In this document: positions 1 through 11,913 of the stretch, piece by piece
How the letters are laid out: every line of letters begins with the position of its first letter
Position numbering within the stretch: position 1 is the stretch's first letter
Assembly (NCBI GenBank): GCA_023374045.1
Contig: CM041782.1
Coordinates: 190,482,925 to 190,546,924 of the forward strand
Source: Limonium bicolor
Taxonomy: Eukaryota > Streptophyta > Magnoliopsida > Caryophyllales > Plumbaginaceae
Direction of reading: 5' to 3'
Length of the DNA: 64,000 nt
Notes under the pieces: generated by a model
Databases searched by the model: none
Told to the model about the DNA's origin: nothing
The model's input: the letters and a program-made list of their open reading frames with translations, nothing else
Position numbers and translations under genes: made by a program

Positions 1-1055
1 GAGCACACTCGCTCCATTCGCTACTCGCTTCTTCTAGCTTGGTTGACGAGGTGCGAGACGCTCAGTTGAGCGACCCTTACCTGACCGAAATCAGACAGAA
101 GATCACAAATGGTACATTTGAGAAGAAGAAATATGATTTTAAGTTGCATGAAGATGGTCTGATTCGGCTGAATGGCAGGCTATGCGTCCCCCGAAGCTAT
201 GCTGAGCTAAGGGATCGCATCCTACGAGAGTCACACAGTTCTACATTGTCAGTTCACCTAGGAGCCTCCAAGATGTACAAAGACATGAAGAGGTACTTCT
301 GGTTGTCAGGAATGATATCAGATGTGACAAAGTATGTATTGAGATGCTTAACATGCTACAAAGTGAAGTTTGAACATCGTAGACCAGGCGGAATGGTACA
401 ATCGATGCCAATTCAGGAGTGGAAATTTCACGATATCTCCATGGATTTTGTTGTAGGACTCCCACATGCCAGGGGAGGACTCAACATGATCTGGGTTGTA
501 GTCGATCGCCTCACCAAGGTTGCCAGATTCATACCGATGAAGGACACTTGGAAGGTAGTGAAGCTTGTAGAGCTGTTCGACAAGGAGATTATCAGACACC
601 ACGGAGTCCCGAAGACCATAGTATCTGACTGCGACACCAGATTTCTTTTGAGATACTGGAGAGCCACACGGGAAGCGTTAGGCACAGAATTGAAGCTGAG
701 TACAGCCTTCCATCCACAGACCGACGGTCAGACAGAAAGGACCATCCAAACACTGGAGGACATGCTTAGAGCATGTGCGTTAGACTTTCAGGGGAGTTGG
801 TTAGATAAGCTTCATCTTATCGAGTTTTCGTACAACAATAACTATCATGCTTTGATTAAGATGTCACCTTTCCAAGCTTTATACGGTAGACCTTGCCGTA
901 CACCCTTGTGTTGGGATGAGTCAAGTGAAGCGGTCATCATAGGACCGGAGAATTTAGAACAAGTCCAAGCGGAAGTGCAACAAATCCGAGCCAATATGAA
1001 GGCAGCCCAAGATAGACAGAAATCCTATGCGGATGTGCGACGACGCGACCTTTAG
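1..1055 (+). pseudogene. Tekay-type Ty3/gypsy pol, integrase region (5' end outside window)
   Basis: This is the C-terminal part of a gypsy pol polyprotein. The frame is already open at the left edge, so there is no real start here. Counting from the TTG at 39, an HHCC zinc-binding module is visible (H66, H73, C103, C106). It is followed by the integrase core with D136 (MDF motif), D197 (IVSD motif) and E233 (TDGQTE motif); the second D and the E have the classical 35-residue spacing. Integrase would insert the element cDNA into chromosomes. The frame ends at an in-frame TAG (1053-1055), and the next ORF continues in the same frame six bases later, so one nonsense codon splits the protein. 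Similarity to plant chromoviruses is clear; assignment to Tekay/Del rests on the downstream chromodomain and the long LTR. Confidence 0.9.
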
Positions 1056-1061
1056 TTCACC

Positions 1062-1484
1062 GTGGGCGACCAAGTGTTCTTGCGCGTTTCACCTATGAAG
1101 GGCGTATTCTGTTTTGGCCAGAAGGACAAGCTGAGCCCAAAATTTGTAGGGCCATACACTATCACTGAGAGAGTTGGATCTGTAGCATATAGGTTAGCAT
1201 TACCTGAGGACTTGGGGCGTGTCCATGATGTTTTTCATGTGTCACAACTCAAGAAGTATATTGCTGATCCTTCTCATGTCCTAGAGCCCGAGAGACTATC
1301 CATTGAGCCGACCATGAGATATGTTGAAACTCCCGTTAGAATCCTTGATAGGAAGACCAGAGACACTCGCCATAAGTCTATACGAATGGTGAAGGTCTTA
1401 TTGTCAAACCATGATGTCAAAGAAGCGACATGGGAGTTAGAAGACGCCATGAAGGCGAAGTACCCACAATTATTCATAGACTAG
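1062..1484 (+). pseudogene. Tekay-type pol C-terminus with chromodomain
   Basis: In-frame continuation of the preceding integrase after its TAG stop. The N-terminal half has the usual gypsy integrase C-terminal fold (VGDQVFLRVSPMKG, then GPYTITERVGSVAYRLALP, then VFHVSQLKKY). The last 60 residues resemble the chromodomain of plant chromoviruses, with a VRILDRKTR strand and the ATWELEDAMKAKYP segment. In this family the chromodomain is thought to direct integration to heterochromatin. The natural stop is the TAG at 1482-1484. Only the upstream nonsense codon visibly damages this stretch. A PPT-like tract and the 3' LTR follow. Confidence 0.88.
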
Positions 1485-1908
1485 ATAGCCTAGTTCTTAG
1501 CGGGTATGGGGCGTACCCCTTTTAAGGGGGGTAGAGCCATTTTGCTTTCGCATTGCTTCGGGTTAGCATTGCATTAGTGTGTATGTATTGTAGTATGTTT
1601 CGAATGGCACATGTGGTGCAAAGTGTATTCGGTATGTATGTGTAATGTGTAATGTATGGATGTGTATGTACGATGTGTAATGTATTGGTGTAATGTGTAT
1701 TGTGGATTGCAAATGTGTATTGTGTTATGGTATGAATTGTAAATGGTGCATTGTGTATGTGAATTGCGTATGGTGCTTGATTTGTACATGCTTGTGATGT
1801 AGAAGAACTAAACACCTCATAGGGGTAGTAAGAACATACGGCAATGGTTTGCCTAATGAGTAGAATTATTAACCTTTAACCTTGAGCAACTTTGAGGGAA
1901 AAGTTTCT
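1485..1908 (+). other. Tekay 3' untranslated spacer with TG-rich stretch
   Basis: About 420 bases between the pol stop and the PPT next to the LTR. It begins with a PPT-like sequence at about 1519-1534 (TTTTAAGGGGGGTAGA). A 250-base stretch rich in TGTGTATG-type words follows (about 1575-1800), then a plain AT-rich part. ORFs here on the minus strand are low-complexity and are not taken as genes. Confidence 0.6.
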
Positions 1909-1921
1909 TAAGGGGGTAGAT
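1909..1921 (+). promoter_or_regulatory. Polypurine tract of Tekay element
   Basis: TAAGGGGGTAGA lies directly before the LTR start TGAAATACCC. This is where plus-strand DNA synthesis would be primed. Confidence 0.75.
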
Positions 1922-4900
1922 TGAAATACCCGTAATTAAAATAGTTATTAATTAGGATAATAAGCAATTAGAAGCTTAATTAAGTCTAAACAATCATGAG
2001 GGAACAAATCCCGAAGAAAAAAATGATCCTTAAAACAGATTAAAAAGCACAAACAACCTTAAAGCGCGTTTTTCGAGGAAACCGGGGAAAACGCGACTTT
2101 AAGCGCGGGTTAAAATAGACTCGTAACAATTTTGGTCAACCAAATAGTCATTAATAAACATTAGTGAAGTCTAGAGCCAATAAAATCATGAAAACGGGAA
2201 AATAGTAAAAAAACTGTCAAAACGGGAAGTTGTGGGGTGAAAGTGCGAATAAACCAAACTAGTGTGTCCACTATTGCAAATAAAATTTTAAAACCCATAA
2301 TAAGGCTGTGTGTCAGCCGATTTTCTTTCCCCCTCACACTCCCTTAATTCTCTTCTTATGTGCCAAAAGACAAAACAAATTAAAAATCAAAAAGTAAACT
2401 CATTACTTTACTACTCTCTCCTCCTACTCCCTCATTTCCCTCCCACTCACGTACTGCACCTCTCTTCTTCCTCTCTATTTCTCTTCTTCCTCCTTGGGTG
2501 ACAGCAATGGGGGATTTGCAGAAAGAAACCAACACAAACTCCCTCCTTCTCTCCTCTTGTTAAGTGTTCAAACCTCCTCCAAAAATTACAAAAAACTATA
2601 CCATCGCGTTCCTCTCATCAAGGAGAACATCCCTCTCTTGTCCGAATCCGAAAACAAGCACTTTCATCTCCAATGGGTGTTCTTGGTTGGAGAACAAAGA
2701 CCACCATTAGAAGCCCCTTTCACCTCATTGGTTTAAGGTAAAAAGAAATCCAAAAATACTACCTTTTCTCACTCTTTTTGCAAAATGAAGATTTCTAAGT
2801 GTTGAGTTCATATTCCTTTGTTCCCAGCCGATTTTGGCTTCTTTGGAGGAGTATAAATATTTTCTTGTGCTGTTCTAAGCTTCACCTACTCCTTTGCATG
2901 GTAATGATTTCCTAAACCCTAAAAACTTACCTAAAGTTTAAGATAATGTAAGGGCTAGTTGAATTAAAATGGTGGTATGTAATGGGCTGTAGTGTTAGAG
3001 CTTTGAATCTTCATAACTGGTGGGAAGAGAGGAAGGAAAATAAGAAGGAAGAAAGAAAGAAGAAAGAGAGAAAAGCTAGAAGGAGAACAAGGTAAATAAT
3101 GCTCACCTTGTGTAGTCTTGTAAATGCCTCATGTAACAGATTTTAGTAGTTTAAAATGTGTATTGTAAAATGGTAATGAGTAGTAGTGTAATGTGGAAGA
3201 AGAACTAAACTATTTTGAAGCTTTAAAAGACATTTAGAAACTGTATAAACCTTAAGGAAGGAAATGGAGAATGTGCAGGAATTTAAAGATTGTTTGATGT
3301 TTAGTATTTGTGTTGGAGAGCTATATATTGATGTGTTGATAAACAGGTGAATTGGGTAACAAAGTGAGAGTAAAACATGTGGCGAGAATGTAAAAATATA
3401 GGGGAGGCTATGCCAAATTTTACCTAGAAACTAGAACACTTAGGGTTTAACTATGTAGAAAATATACCTTGAAAACAGATTTTATTGGAGCTAGTTAGTG
3501 GGTAGGTTAAGAGAGGTGTGTAATGCATTATAAGCCTTAGGAATGGCATTAGAAGAGGGAGCTATAGAAGGAGAAAGTGGGAATCAAAATCTGTAGCAAA
3601 ATGCAACTAAGAAAAATAATGTAAGTGCTGAAATGAGAACTTAGGAAATAATGTGTGTGAATTAGTATAGGAATGGGTAATGAGTTAATGGATGAACTAA
3701 GGTGGATTAGAAGGTCTAATTAGTGTTAAAACATGTGGGATTACATGTAGGAGTATTGGGGAAGTAATGGGTAAAAGGAAGAACTGAAAACAGAAATAAA
3801 AATGAAACTACTGGACTGGAACGACCTTGGGACCGGACTTACAAGGTCGGTCGAGCCCAGATTTACAAAGACAGAAGTCTACTGGAATGGACCGACCTTG
3901 GGTCCGGACTTGCAAGGTCGGTCAGCCTGAAACTTTCCCGTAATGTAACCCACTGGAATGGACCGACCTTGTCCAGGGTGGTCGAGTCCAGAAGCTCGAA
4001 CCCAGAACACACTGGAATGGACCGACCTTGGGACCGGACTTGCAAGGTCGGTCGGGCCTGAATTCTTCCAGCGTATTAACCTACTAACTTCGACCGACCT
4101 TGGGTCCGACCCTGGGTAAGGTCGGTCGAGTCATACAAAAAAAAGTATTAATAATAATTATAATAAGTAAATATATATATGTATACCCACATATACATAT
4201 GTACATATATATAGAAGTACATCATTGTTGAGTAAGGAAATAAAACTTAAAGTATGAAATGGATTCCTAATCACTTGTAACATGTAAGAACTAGTAAGTA
4301 TACATAAGGAAAGGTAATGGAATACAGAACTAGATCAATTCTAAGTCATTAACCATACAATTCCATGTATGTTATAGGACTTGATTTGTGAACACCGAAG
4401 GAAAGTCGGTTGCAAGTACAACGGTGAACGGTATGAGCTTCTCATGCCCCGTATGCTACCTTGGTTACTCTGATTTGTGTGTTGTGTGCTAGTTGATCAC
4501 CTAAATAAGATAACGCACTAATCGGATTTATTATGCTTACTTGTGATTATCATGATATTGTTCCTTGTTGGATATTGTCCTTAAATCATAGTTTGTATAA
4601 TTCATGAAATGTATGGATGATAATGAATGTGTGTATGCTTGATGTATTGTGTTGTGACCGAATACAATTGTGATGGACTTCTAACTAATTCCTAACAAGC
4701 TAACTAATCTAACTTAATAAATTGTAAATTGGAATGATTAGAAGTCCGATATAGTTTCGGCCACGCGTGAGGAGGCGGAGTCACAAGAGGTTGGCTCCAA
4801 TTCCTGGCTTTTAATCTTTTCCACGACCCAAACCCCTTAATGGGTAGCATCCTGGATTAGTGAGCCACCTAAAGCCCGGTGGTGGGACAGTGTGTAGTCC

Positions 4901-5761
4901 TTGCCCGGAGGTCATACCGACTTAACATGAGTAAAAGTAAGTAAGTAAGAATGAGTAAATGAGTATGGAAAAGTAAGTAAGTAAAGTAAGAGTATGTTTG
5001 GGTAAGTATTGTGTAATGAGTAAAAGAGTAATAAACATCCGATAACCCGGATGTGTAATTGGCTAACCCTTGTGAAGGTAAGTATTGTGTATGCTATTGT
5101 ATTGTCGTTTGGCTTGTGTATTGTATTATGTATGATTGTGTGATGTATGTAAAGCATGTATGCATGATAATAATGAACCGCATGTATAGTCGACCTTAAA
5201 TAGTCGGTGTACCCTAGTTAGCACGCGGTATATGCAAAGTTTATATGCAGCTTTTTGCTGAGCCCCTTGGGGCACTGTTTTTAATATGTACAGGTGCTCG
5301 AGAAGGGTGAAGACTTGTTGAGATCAAGATGATTTCTTTTTGTTGTAATTAATGAATTGTGAAAGGTGTACCAAGTTGTACATGGCTATAGGCCTTTTGT
5401 TTAGCCGGTGTACCATGGGGTATACCCTTTTTGGATATTGTGGAATTGTGAATTGATATAGATGAGTAGATTGTGTAAACTCATTATTTTTGGAAGCTAG
5501 TGAATGGATGTAATTGAATACACTTAGATACTCGGTAATCCAGCATTGTAAGTATACGATATATTGTAAGTGGTATGTAATGTAGTAGCTCGGTATCAAT
5601 TAGACATCGGACTGTGACTATAAGTAGTGTAAGCCTAGCTAGCCGTATGGGCGGTTAGCGGCGTTGTATCACCCGCCGTAGTAGTAGTAATTCCACTGCA
5701 AGTAGTAGTATAATTGGGATGATTAGACGGTAGGTAAAGGATTAGCGGTAGGGGTGTTACA
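1922..5761 (+). repeat. 3' LTR of Tekay-type element (about 3.8 kb)
   Basis: Starts TGAAATACCC right after a PPT and ends GGGTGTTACA, the termini usual for plant Tekay/Del LTRs. The length is large but within what is known for this lineage. It contains a cluster of inverted-repeat units near 3.8-4.1 kb, a TG/AT-rich tract around 4163-4215, and no convincing ORF. The partner 5' LTR lies outside the window, so no TSD can be tested. Confidence 0.8.
3812..4135 (+). repeat. Five tandem hairpin-forming units inside Tekay LTR
   Basis: Five units of roughly 50-75 bases. Each carries GACCGACCTTG near its start; most close with the complement CAAGGTCGGTC about 15-20 bases later. Most begin with ACTGGAATGG. 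Unit starts are near 3812, 3882, 3951, 4011 and 4088. The third unit has a shortened loop and a degraded right arm. Confidence 0.8.
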
Positions 5762-7874
5762 CTTCCACACTTAACTTACACTTGTTCACCCTATTAATGG
5801 TTATTAAATGTCATTAAACATGCACTAACAATCATATAATATCATTAACATTCAAATCCCCACCTTAGAATTGCTTAAAAACACTTTCTGCAACATTTTT
5901 AGGGTGGTCCGGGTTTGTGTCCGGGGTTAAATACCCGGACCAATCCATCACGTGACATTCTGCCTTATTTTCTACCAGGTCTGGGTTTGTGTACCAGGAT
6001 ACAAACCCGGACCACATGCTGGAATGAAGCTACGGGTGTGTTTTTGGGGTGGTCCGGGTTTAGGTACCGATTTGCAAACTTGGACCACTCCAGTTTTACT
6101 CCAGAATGTTGTTTTTCAGCCATTTTTCAACCTCTAATCCAAACCTAACTTTCTCCTAATCTTGCTACATGAATTCTAACATGTTTTAACACCAATTTGG
6201 GACCTTAAACCTCTCTAATCCTTGTTTAAATTCATCACTCAATTCTTGATTATATTCACCCAATTTTTCACACTTATCTCACCTAGAACTTACACTTTGT
6301 TTCCTAGATTCCAAATTGCATTTTTGCTCACCGTCTTCACCCTTTCAGTTGACTCACAACTCATATACTCCTAGTATTCCTCTTACACCATTTACTCATA
6401 TTCTAGCCCTAAGGTGTATATTTACTCAAGTTGGTTTCTAACAGCACCTAATTAGTTATAAATTCTTTCCTCTCACAAAACACTTATGACACCTAGTGTT
6501 CTATACAAATTTTGATAGAGTTTCCCCATATTTCTATCATCCTCACACACATTGTTTAGCACACTTACTTTAATCCAACCACGACACTCATTCTAGGCAC
6601 TTAAAACACATTTATTCCAGCACTTTTACAACAATAACATCAACTACATAAATCTTAAAAGCTTGGCTCTTAGGCCCTTAAACAACATTAATTTAAACAC
6701 TGAATTTCCTCATAATAACAGAACACCTGCACTACACACAATGCATTTAAAACATTTATATTTGCACCAACACAATTACAACTCCTTAAAGCACAACATT
6801 AGTTTAAGGTAAGTTTTTACCTTGAATTTTCTTTCAAGACTTTCCTCCTCCTTCTCCCTTGTTCAAAACCGGTTACAATGGGTGTGTATTTGTTAATCTA
6901 ATGACCAAGCCCAATGGAATAGTAATGAGTATTAAGAGATTAAACAAACTCTTAAACTAACCCTAGGATCAAGAGAATGTCTAGGTATGGAAATGGGGGG
7001 AATTACCTTCTTTACTCCAAGGGAGTAACTTGGAAATCAAAATAAACAACTTCCAGCACTTTTGAAATTTCGCACGGCTGGCACAAGGAGGGAACGTGAG
7101 GTTCAAAACTGAAGATTTTCTTACCTTAGGACCAACAAGGGATGGTCTAGCTTCAAAAAGGGACGATCTTTAGCTCAAAATAAGCTACATCCATGGAGTT
7201 TAAGTTGGGAGTTTGGAGCTTTTGAATGGTGGAAAAGAAGCTCCAAGGTGAGGGGAATAATTTGGTGTATTTATTTTGTGATTTTGAGCTTGTATAATGG
7301 TAGAACGAAAAAGATGAAGGTGGAGCTGGTGAGGGTTTCATGAAATTGCCATTTGAAGAAGAAAGCAACAGAGAGGGTGCTGGGAAGAAGAAGAAATCGG
7401 CAGAGAAGGAGGGAAATGAGAAAGGGAGAGAGAGAAAAGGTAAAAGTGCTTTACTGCACTTTATTTTTTTGTCTTTTTGTGAATATAGTAGGATTAATGG
7501 GAAAGGAGGGGGAAAAACGTGAGGGACATGTAGAAGTCCAAATGTTTACCCAATATGAAGGAGGGGCAGTTTGGTCACTTAGCACATTAACACCCCTAAA
7601 ATCCGAACTGTTACTATTAATTGGATCCGTTTTCTTCGGGATTTTTTCCCACATGTTCTTAGTAACTAAATAAGTACTAGGAATCCATTTTGGAGCCTAT
7701 TTAAGGTTATATAACACCTATGGTTACATAACACGTGTTTTTACATTTTGTGACTTATACGCATTTTTTTTTTTTTTGGTTTTTATTTCTTCACCAATAT
7801 TCTAAAGGACTTCAATAGCCTTATAAAATCATAATTACGTAATTAATTAACACATTAAGGTTTGGGGTATTTCA
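5762..7874 (-). repeat. Inverted, partial Tekay-type LTR
   Basis: Read on the minus strand, this starts TGAAATACCCC at 7874, like the LTR at 1922. It shows matching landmarks in the same order, for example GAACAAGG and AAGGTAA words after a purine-rich stretch (compare about 3050-3100) and a cluster of inverted-repeat units further in. It meets the plus-strand LTR end at 5761. Its own 3' end (expected plus-strand text TGTAACACCC) is not seen, so it is truncated. Two ORFs at 7340-7673 are purine-rich shadows. Confidence 0.6.
5902..6094 (-). repeat. Inverted-repeat units in the inverted Tekay LTR
   Basis: Three units (about 5902-5942, 5977-6028 and 6046-6094). Each has a GGTCCGGGTTT-type arm paired with an AAACCCGGACC-type arm; the last pair is degraded. 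They sit where the plus-strand LTR has its GACCGACCTTG units, but the arm sequence differs. Confidence 0.7.
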
Positions 7875-8563
7875 ATTATGCTTTATTTCAGCTCATGGTA
7901 TGTCGCGGGCTCCATGGGACACTTTTGGTTTCCTACTCTATAGTTTAAAGGTACTATAGGGGTGTGCACGTCATTTAAGGCCTAGAGTACGGATGGTAAA
8001 GATTGGACCACCTTCTGGATTAGGGTTTTACCCTATACATGGTTTGAAAGGAATTAAAGGATTAATGGTTAAGAAAGGTTTATAATTGGATAATAACTAG
8101 GCTATGCACATTTGATTACCTTGCTGCTATTTTTATGCCTTGGAATGATCTAAATAAGATTATATAGTAAAGGTTGCTTTGATATACTAATTTCTTGATG
8201 GTTGCTTGATTTTACTCAGTTTGTTGATTTTTGGCGTTATGCCCCGTGGTCTTTTCTTTGTGATTGTATGACTAGCCACAGGTACAGGAAATGATGGTGC
8301 ATCTCCTTAGACACAAAGATGCTCGAGAGTGTAGGGCTGAAGGGATTAGAGACCATCACTACTTTTGGAATTTTGTTGTAATGTACTAAGATAAATTTGT
8401 AACCTCTATCTAATTTTAGTTTTGATACGTAATGTAACTTAGCCTTAGCATTCATAGAGGATGTGAATGTGACGGTAACGCCCCGCTAGTTTCAATGCTT
8501 CCGCTATTACGACTTGTATACATATATACTACATTAAACAAGTGAGAGTTTTGGGGTGTTACA
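7875..8563 (+). repeat. 3' end of another Tekay-type 5' LTR
   Basis: Ends GGGGTGTTACA at 8563, immediately before a tRNA-Met-type PBS, so this is the end of a 5' LTR in plus orientation. Landmarks shared with 5250-5761 include a GCCCC-containing palindrome-like word, a CAGGT motif and TTTGTTGTAAT. Its start is interrupted by the inverted LTR that ends at 7874. Confidence 0.6.
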
Positions 8564-8566
8564 AAG

Positions 8567-8578
8567 TGGTATAAGAAC
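8567..8578 (+). promoter_or_regulatory. Primer-binding site (tRNA-iMet type)
   Basis: TGGTATAAGAAC, two changes from the common TGGTATCAGAGC, three bases after the LTR end. Confidence 0.7.
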
Positions 8579-8776
8579 AAGGATTCTCTTGATCAAGGAT
8601 TAAAATGAACCTATGAGGAGTTAAAGGGGTGTGAGAGTAAGGCACATTGATTCCTTACATATTTGTTAAAACTAACCTACAGGTGTATGGTATGTGCTTG
8701 TTTTAATGCTTATATATGCATGAATTAGAGGGGAATACGGGCTGGTTATTGGCATAGTAAGCTAAGAAACTTTGTT

Positions 8777-8970
8777 ATGTCAAGAAAGATGGCAGTCAAT
8801 GTTCAGGAGATGGCTAGAGCGATAGCCGCAACAATGGCATAGTTAGAGGCTAATAGACAAGCTGGTGTGACTCACTATCCATGACCCACCAATTCTCTGT
8901 ATGTTATGAAGGGTGATTTTTTTCTGTATGAGGGGGGTCTATCTAAGTATGGTCTGACTAAGAAGTCTAG
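8777..8970 (+). pseudogene. Decayed Tekay-type gag start
   Basis: An ATG at 8777 opens a short frame reading MSRKMAVNVQEMARAIAATM before a TAG at 8840-8842. The same frame continues with LEANRQAGVTHYP and later stops. The QEMARAIA and LEANRQ words match the usual beginning of gag in Tekay/Del-type elements, and the position about 200 bases after a PBS fits. Only the first 65 or so codons are recognisable. Unrelated noncoding sequence begins near 8971. Confidence 0.55.
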
Positions 8971-9819
8971 ATCCTAGAAATTGCCATTCTGCAGAGGGTG
9001 AAAACCCGTTATTCATGGCAGCCCTCAAATACTTAATCTATCGCCCGTCTTTTCTAAAAAGCATAAGGGGAATGCTAATGAGCACTACACCCGTTCTCAA
9101 TGGGCTCCATGCGGACTAATGTCTTTATAAGGCAAAATTGACTAGAGTCACCACCTGGTTTGACCTAAGAATACTCGGAAGGAAAGGGAAAAGGTTCTAA
9201 GAACTGTTAATTAACTATGAGATTTTGCCTATGGATAGGACTTATGCCAAAGAGTTTGTGTGGGTTCTCACTAGGTTACACCCCTTAGAAGTGGCAACAA
9301 CCACGACTTTAGATTGGTGCCCGAGGAAACCTCAGTCTCCAATTGTCATGATTTCCTTCTTCCAAAACCTTTTTAGAGATTCATTTAAGATCCAAGGATA
9401 GGATTAGGAGGGGAAGAGAGCAAACGAGTGGACGAGGCAAGCTTTTTGGCCAAGCTAGCGCCAAATGAAATGTTGGGCAGGTTGAAAGTTGATTAAATAT
9501 AGAATGAAAGATCGATGAAAGTTTCAAGGGTTAAATGGATGAAGAAGACATGAAGACTAGAGCATGAGGGTTTAATGTGACTCAAAAGCGATTTGAGTGA
9601 TTTCAAAGATAGGATTACCACCTTACGGTGGGAACATGGTTTTTTGTTTGGAATGGGGTCGCACCCTGAGTAGGGTGCCTACGTACTCAACTCCCTGTTG
9701 AGATTAGACCTTACGTATTTCATGGTTTGGGTTTGAAAGTTTTGAGGTTTCAAAGGGTTTTGAGGGGTTTGAGATTTAGAGGAGTTTGGTGTTTCGAGAA
9801 GTTTTAGGTTTGAGATGTT

Positions 9820-10090
9820 AATCTATGAGACGCTCGGGTCTATGAGACATTTGGGATATGCATATTGTGAAAGGAAAGAGATATCAAAGTCTGTGAGATG
9901 CTCAGGCCTGTGAGACATTTGAAATCTTAAGATGGTGAAGAAATTGAGGTGTTTGAGTCTGTGAGGCACTCGGGCCTATGAGACTTTTGAAGTTTGTGAG
10001 AAGTTAGAATTTGGGAAATGATTGAGTGATGAAGCAATTTGGAGTTTGGCGAATGATTTAAGTGTCTGAGACAATTTGGAGTTTGGGTAA
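9820..10090. repeat. Degenerate tandem repeat, GAGAC and TTTGG words
   Basis: Four to five imperfect copies of a roughly 60-base unit containing GAGACGCTCGGGTCTATGAG or a close variant, followed by ACATTTGG. Confidence 0.55.
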
Positions 10091-11029
10091 AGATTCTGGT
10101 TTTTTCGGGTACGGGGTTCTAATAGGATTGAGGTTTGGGGATATTTCAGGATTTGAAATGAGATGATGATAGGGTGAATTATTTGAAGAAATGAATGTGA
10201 AAGTCATCTTTCAAAATTTGTTTATTTCGAAAAGGAGGGGTGATCCCAAAGGATTACCCATGTACCCTCGACGTGACACTTAATTAATGGTAAGTGCTAA
10301 GGCTCGAAATATGGGACAATGTATTTATGTCAAAACTAGGGTTTAAAGAGAAATACATGAATAAGATGCCCTCGTAAAACCCTAGTAACGTCTCTAACTC
10401 CCGGGTTTTAAAACATTGAAAACCGACAACAATGAAATCAAGTAGAAGTGAGTTAGACGATCCTAAAATCCCAGCTGTAACTAGGAAGGCAGTCACATCC
10501 CTAGCACCCCACCACGTAAAAATCTAGGTTACAATTAGGGGAGGTTTGTCACCCTAATGCCCCGCCTAAAGAAATCCAGACTACGACAAGGGATGTGATG
10601 ACCCTAGTGCCCCCCTCGGATTGTTTTAGAAAGGAAGGCAAGTGATGTCTAACCAGGGAGGAAATATTTTGAAGGGGTTAGAAATTTCTTGTTCCCTGAA
10701 AACGGTTTATTTGGATTTGAAGAAAGTTAGAAAACTTTGAAGTTGTTCGGAATTCTCTGTAAAGAAACACTGATTTTGAGAAATGTTTTAGAGAAAACTT
10801 TTTGTATATATGAGAAGAACTTTCTATGTGTGTGAGAATAGTTTTTTTATGATGTGAGAAGAGTTTTTGCTTTGAAATTTTACAAAATGGTTTCGATTTG
10901 AAATTTGAAATGATTTTGAATCTTTGGAGTTTGAATGGGATTTACAAGTTGAGGATGAATTGAAATTGAATGGAATTAGGTTGATTTTAAATTGATTTGA
11001 AATTGAGGTTGGATTGAATTTAGGCCCGG

Positions 11030-11250
11030 GTTGGGGTGGGTCAAAGTTGGGCTCAGTCAAAGTTGGATTTGGTCAAAATGGGATTGGTCAAGTTGGATTT
11101 GGTCAAAGTTTGGGTTGGTCAAAGTTGGGTTAATCAAAGTTGGGTCAAGGTCAAAGTTTGGGATGGTCAAAGTTGGACCGAGTCAAAGTTGGGACAAGGT
11201 CAAAGTTTGGGTTGGTCAAAGTTGGACCGGGTCAAAGTTAAGTTTGGGCC
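11030..11250. repeat. GTCAAAGTTGG short tandem array
   Basis: About twelve copies of a 15-20-base word built on GGTCAAAGTTGG. The overlapping ORFs (11031-11330 and 11036-11491) only translate this repeat. Confidence 0.85.
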
Positions 11251-11640
11251 AAATTGGGCCTTGTTTAGGATTTTGGGTCAAACTGGGCTGTGGGCTGACT
11301 TTGGGCATTGGATTTGGATTTTGGGCCTGAATCAGTTTTTACGCCTGATTTGGGCCTTGTGCGTGTTTTGGAATATGGGCCTTGGAATGGGTTGTTTGAT
11401 TTTGGGCCTTGGAATCAAAATGGGCTTGGGTCAAATTTGTGGGCCGCATCAAGGACATGGGCCGGTCTTGGGTTGTTGGGCCAAGATTTGAGTTGTTGTG
11501 GGCCTGATTTATGAGATGAGTCAGATTATATATGTGGGTTGGATTCATGAGATTGGGCCGAAAATGACTTGTGGGCTGAGCTACACAATGGGCCAAGCTA
11601 TGGTTTATGGGCCGAGCTAGACAATGGTCCAAAATAGGAT
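11251..11640. repeat. TGGGCC-rich degenerate array
   Basis: Many spaced TGGGCCTTG, TGGGCCGA and related words. A similar TGGGCC-rich stretch lies inside the Tat element at 24.3-25.4 kb, which supports a Tat origin for this region. Confidence 0.55.
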
Positions 11641-11677
11641 TGGATTAGATTGAGCTTTTAGAAAAGACTCTAGTCTA

Positions 11678-11913
11678 CTACCTCCGTCCCATCATAAGTG
11701 TCCTATTTACTTTTGGCACGTTTTTCCACCTCAATATTAAACATATAAGGTAAAATAATTTTATAAAACTAAATTTTGTATTATATAGTTTATCATGTAA
11801 TGAATCATATGCAAAACTTAAATTTTCAAAATTAATTTATCTTATATGTAAAAATTGAAGTCAAACGACATGTCCAAATAGTAAATAGGATGGTCAAGGT
11901 GGGACGGAGGGAG
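11678..11913. mobile_element. Stowaway-like MITE (236 bp)
   Basis: Terminal inverted repeats are CTACCTCCGTCCC at the left and GGGACGGAGGGAG at the right, with one mismatch between arms. TA dinucleotides flank both ends (11676-11677 and 11914-11915). The subterminal words GTCCTATTTA and TAAATAGGA also pair. The interior is AT-rich and has no ORF. These ends are characteristic of Stowaway MITEs, which are moved in trans by Tc1/mariner-type transposases. Confidence 0.9.

Larger units (their letters stand above)
8971..11670 (-). other. Degenerate Tat/Ogre-like noncoding retroelement DNA
   Basis: No gene. Words shared with the better preserved Tat elements of this window suggest an old Tat-type LTR or untranslated region. 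TTGCCATTC is followed by a TG at about 8981, the place of a PBS and LTR end. GAGTCACCACCTGG occurs near 9145 (compare GAGTCGCCACCTAAT at 60494 and 60721). A GGGTCGCACCC and GTGCCTACGTACTCAA block near 9655-9700 recurs near 59650-59680. The orientation is inferred from those copies. Tandem arrays within it are listed separately. Confidence 0.4.

Noticed and set aside
1522..1815. Minus-strand ORFs rich in T, H, I and Y
   Set aside because: Translation of a TG-rich low-complexity tract between two PPT-like sequences.
7340..7673. Plus-strand ORFs of 60 and 106 codons
   Set aside because: Low-complexity purine-rich stretch inside an inverted LTR.
11031..11491. Overlapping plus-strand ORFs of 99 and 151 codons rich in W, G and K
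   Set aside because: Translation of the GTCAAAGTTGG and TGGGCC repeats; open in more than one frame.
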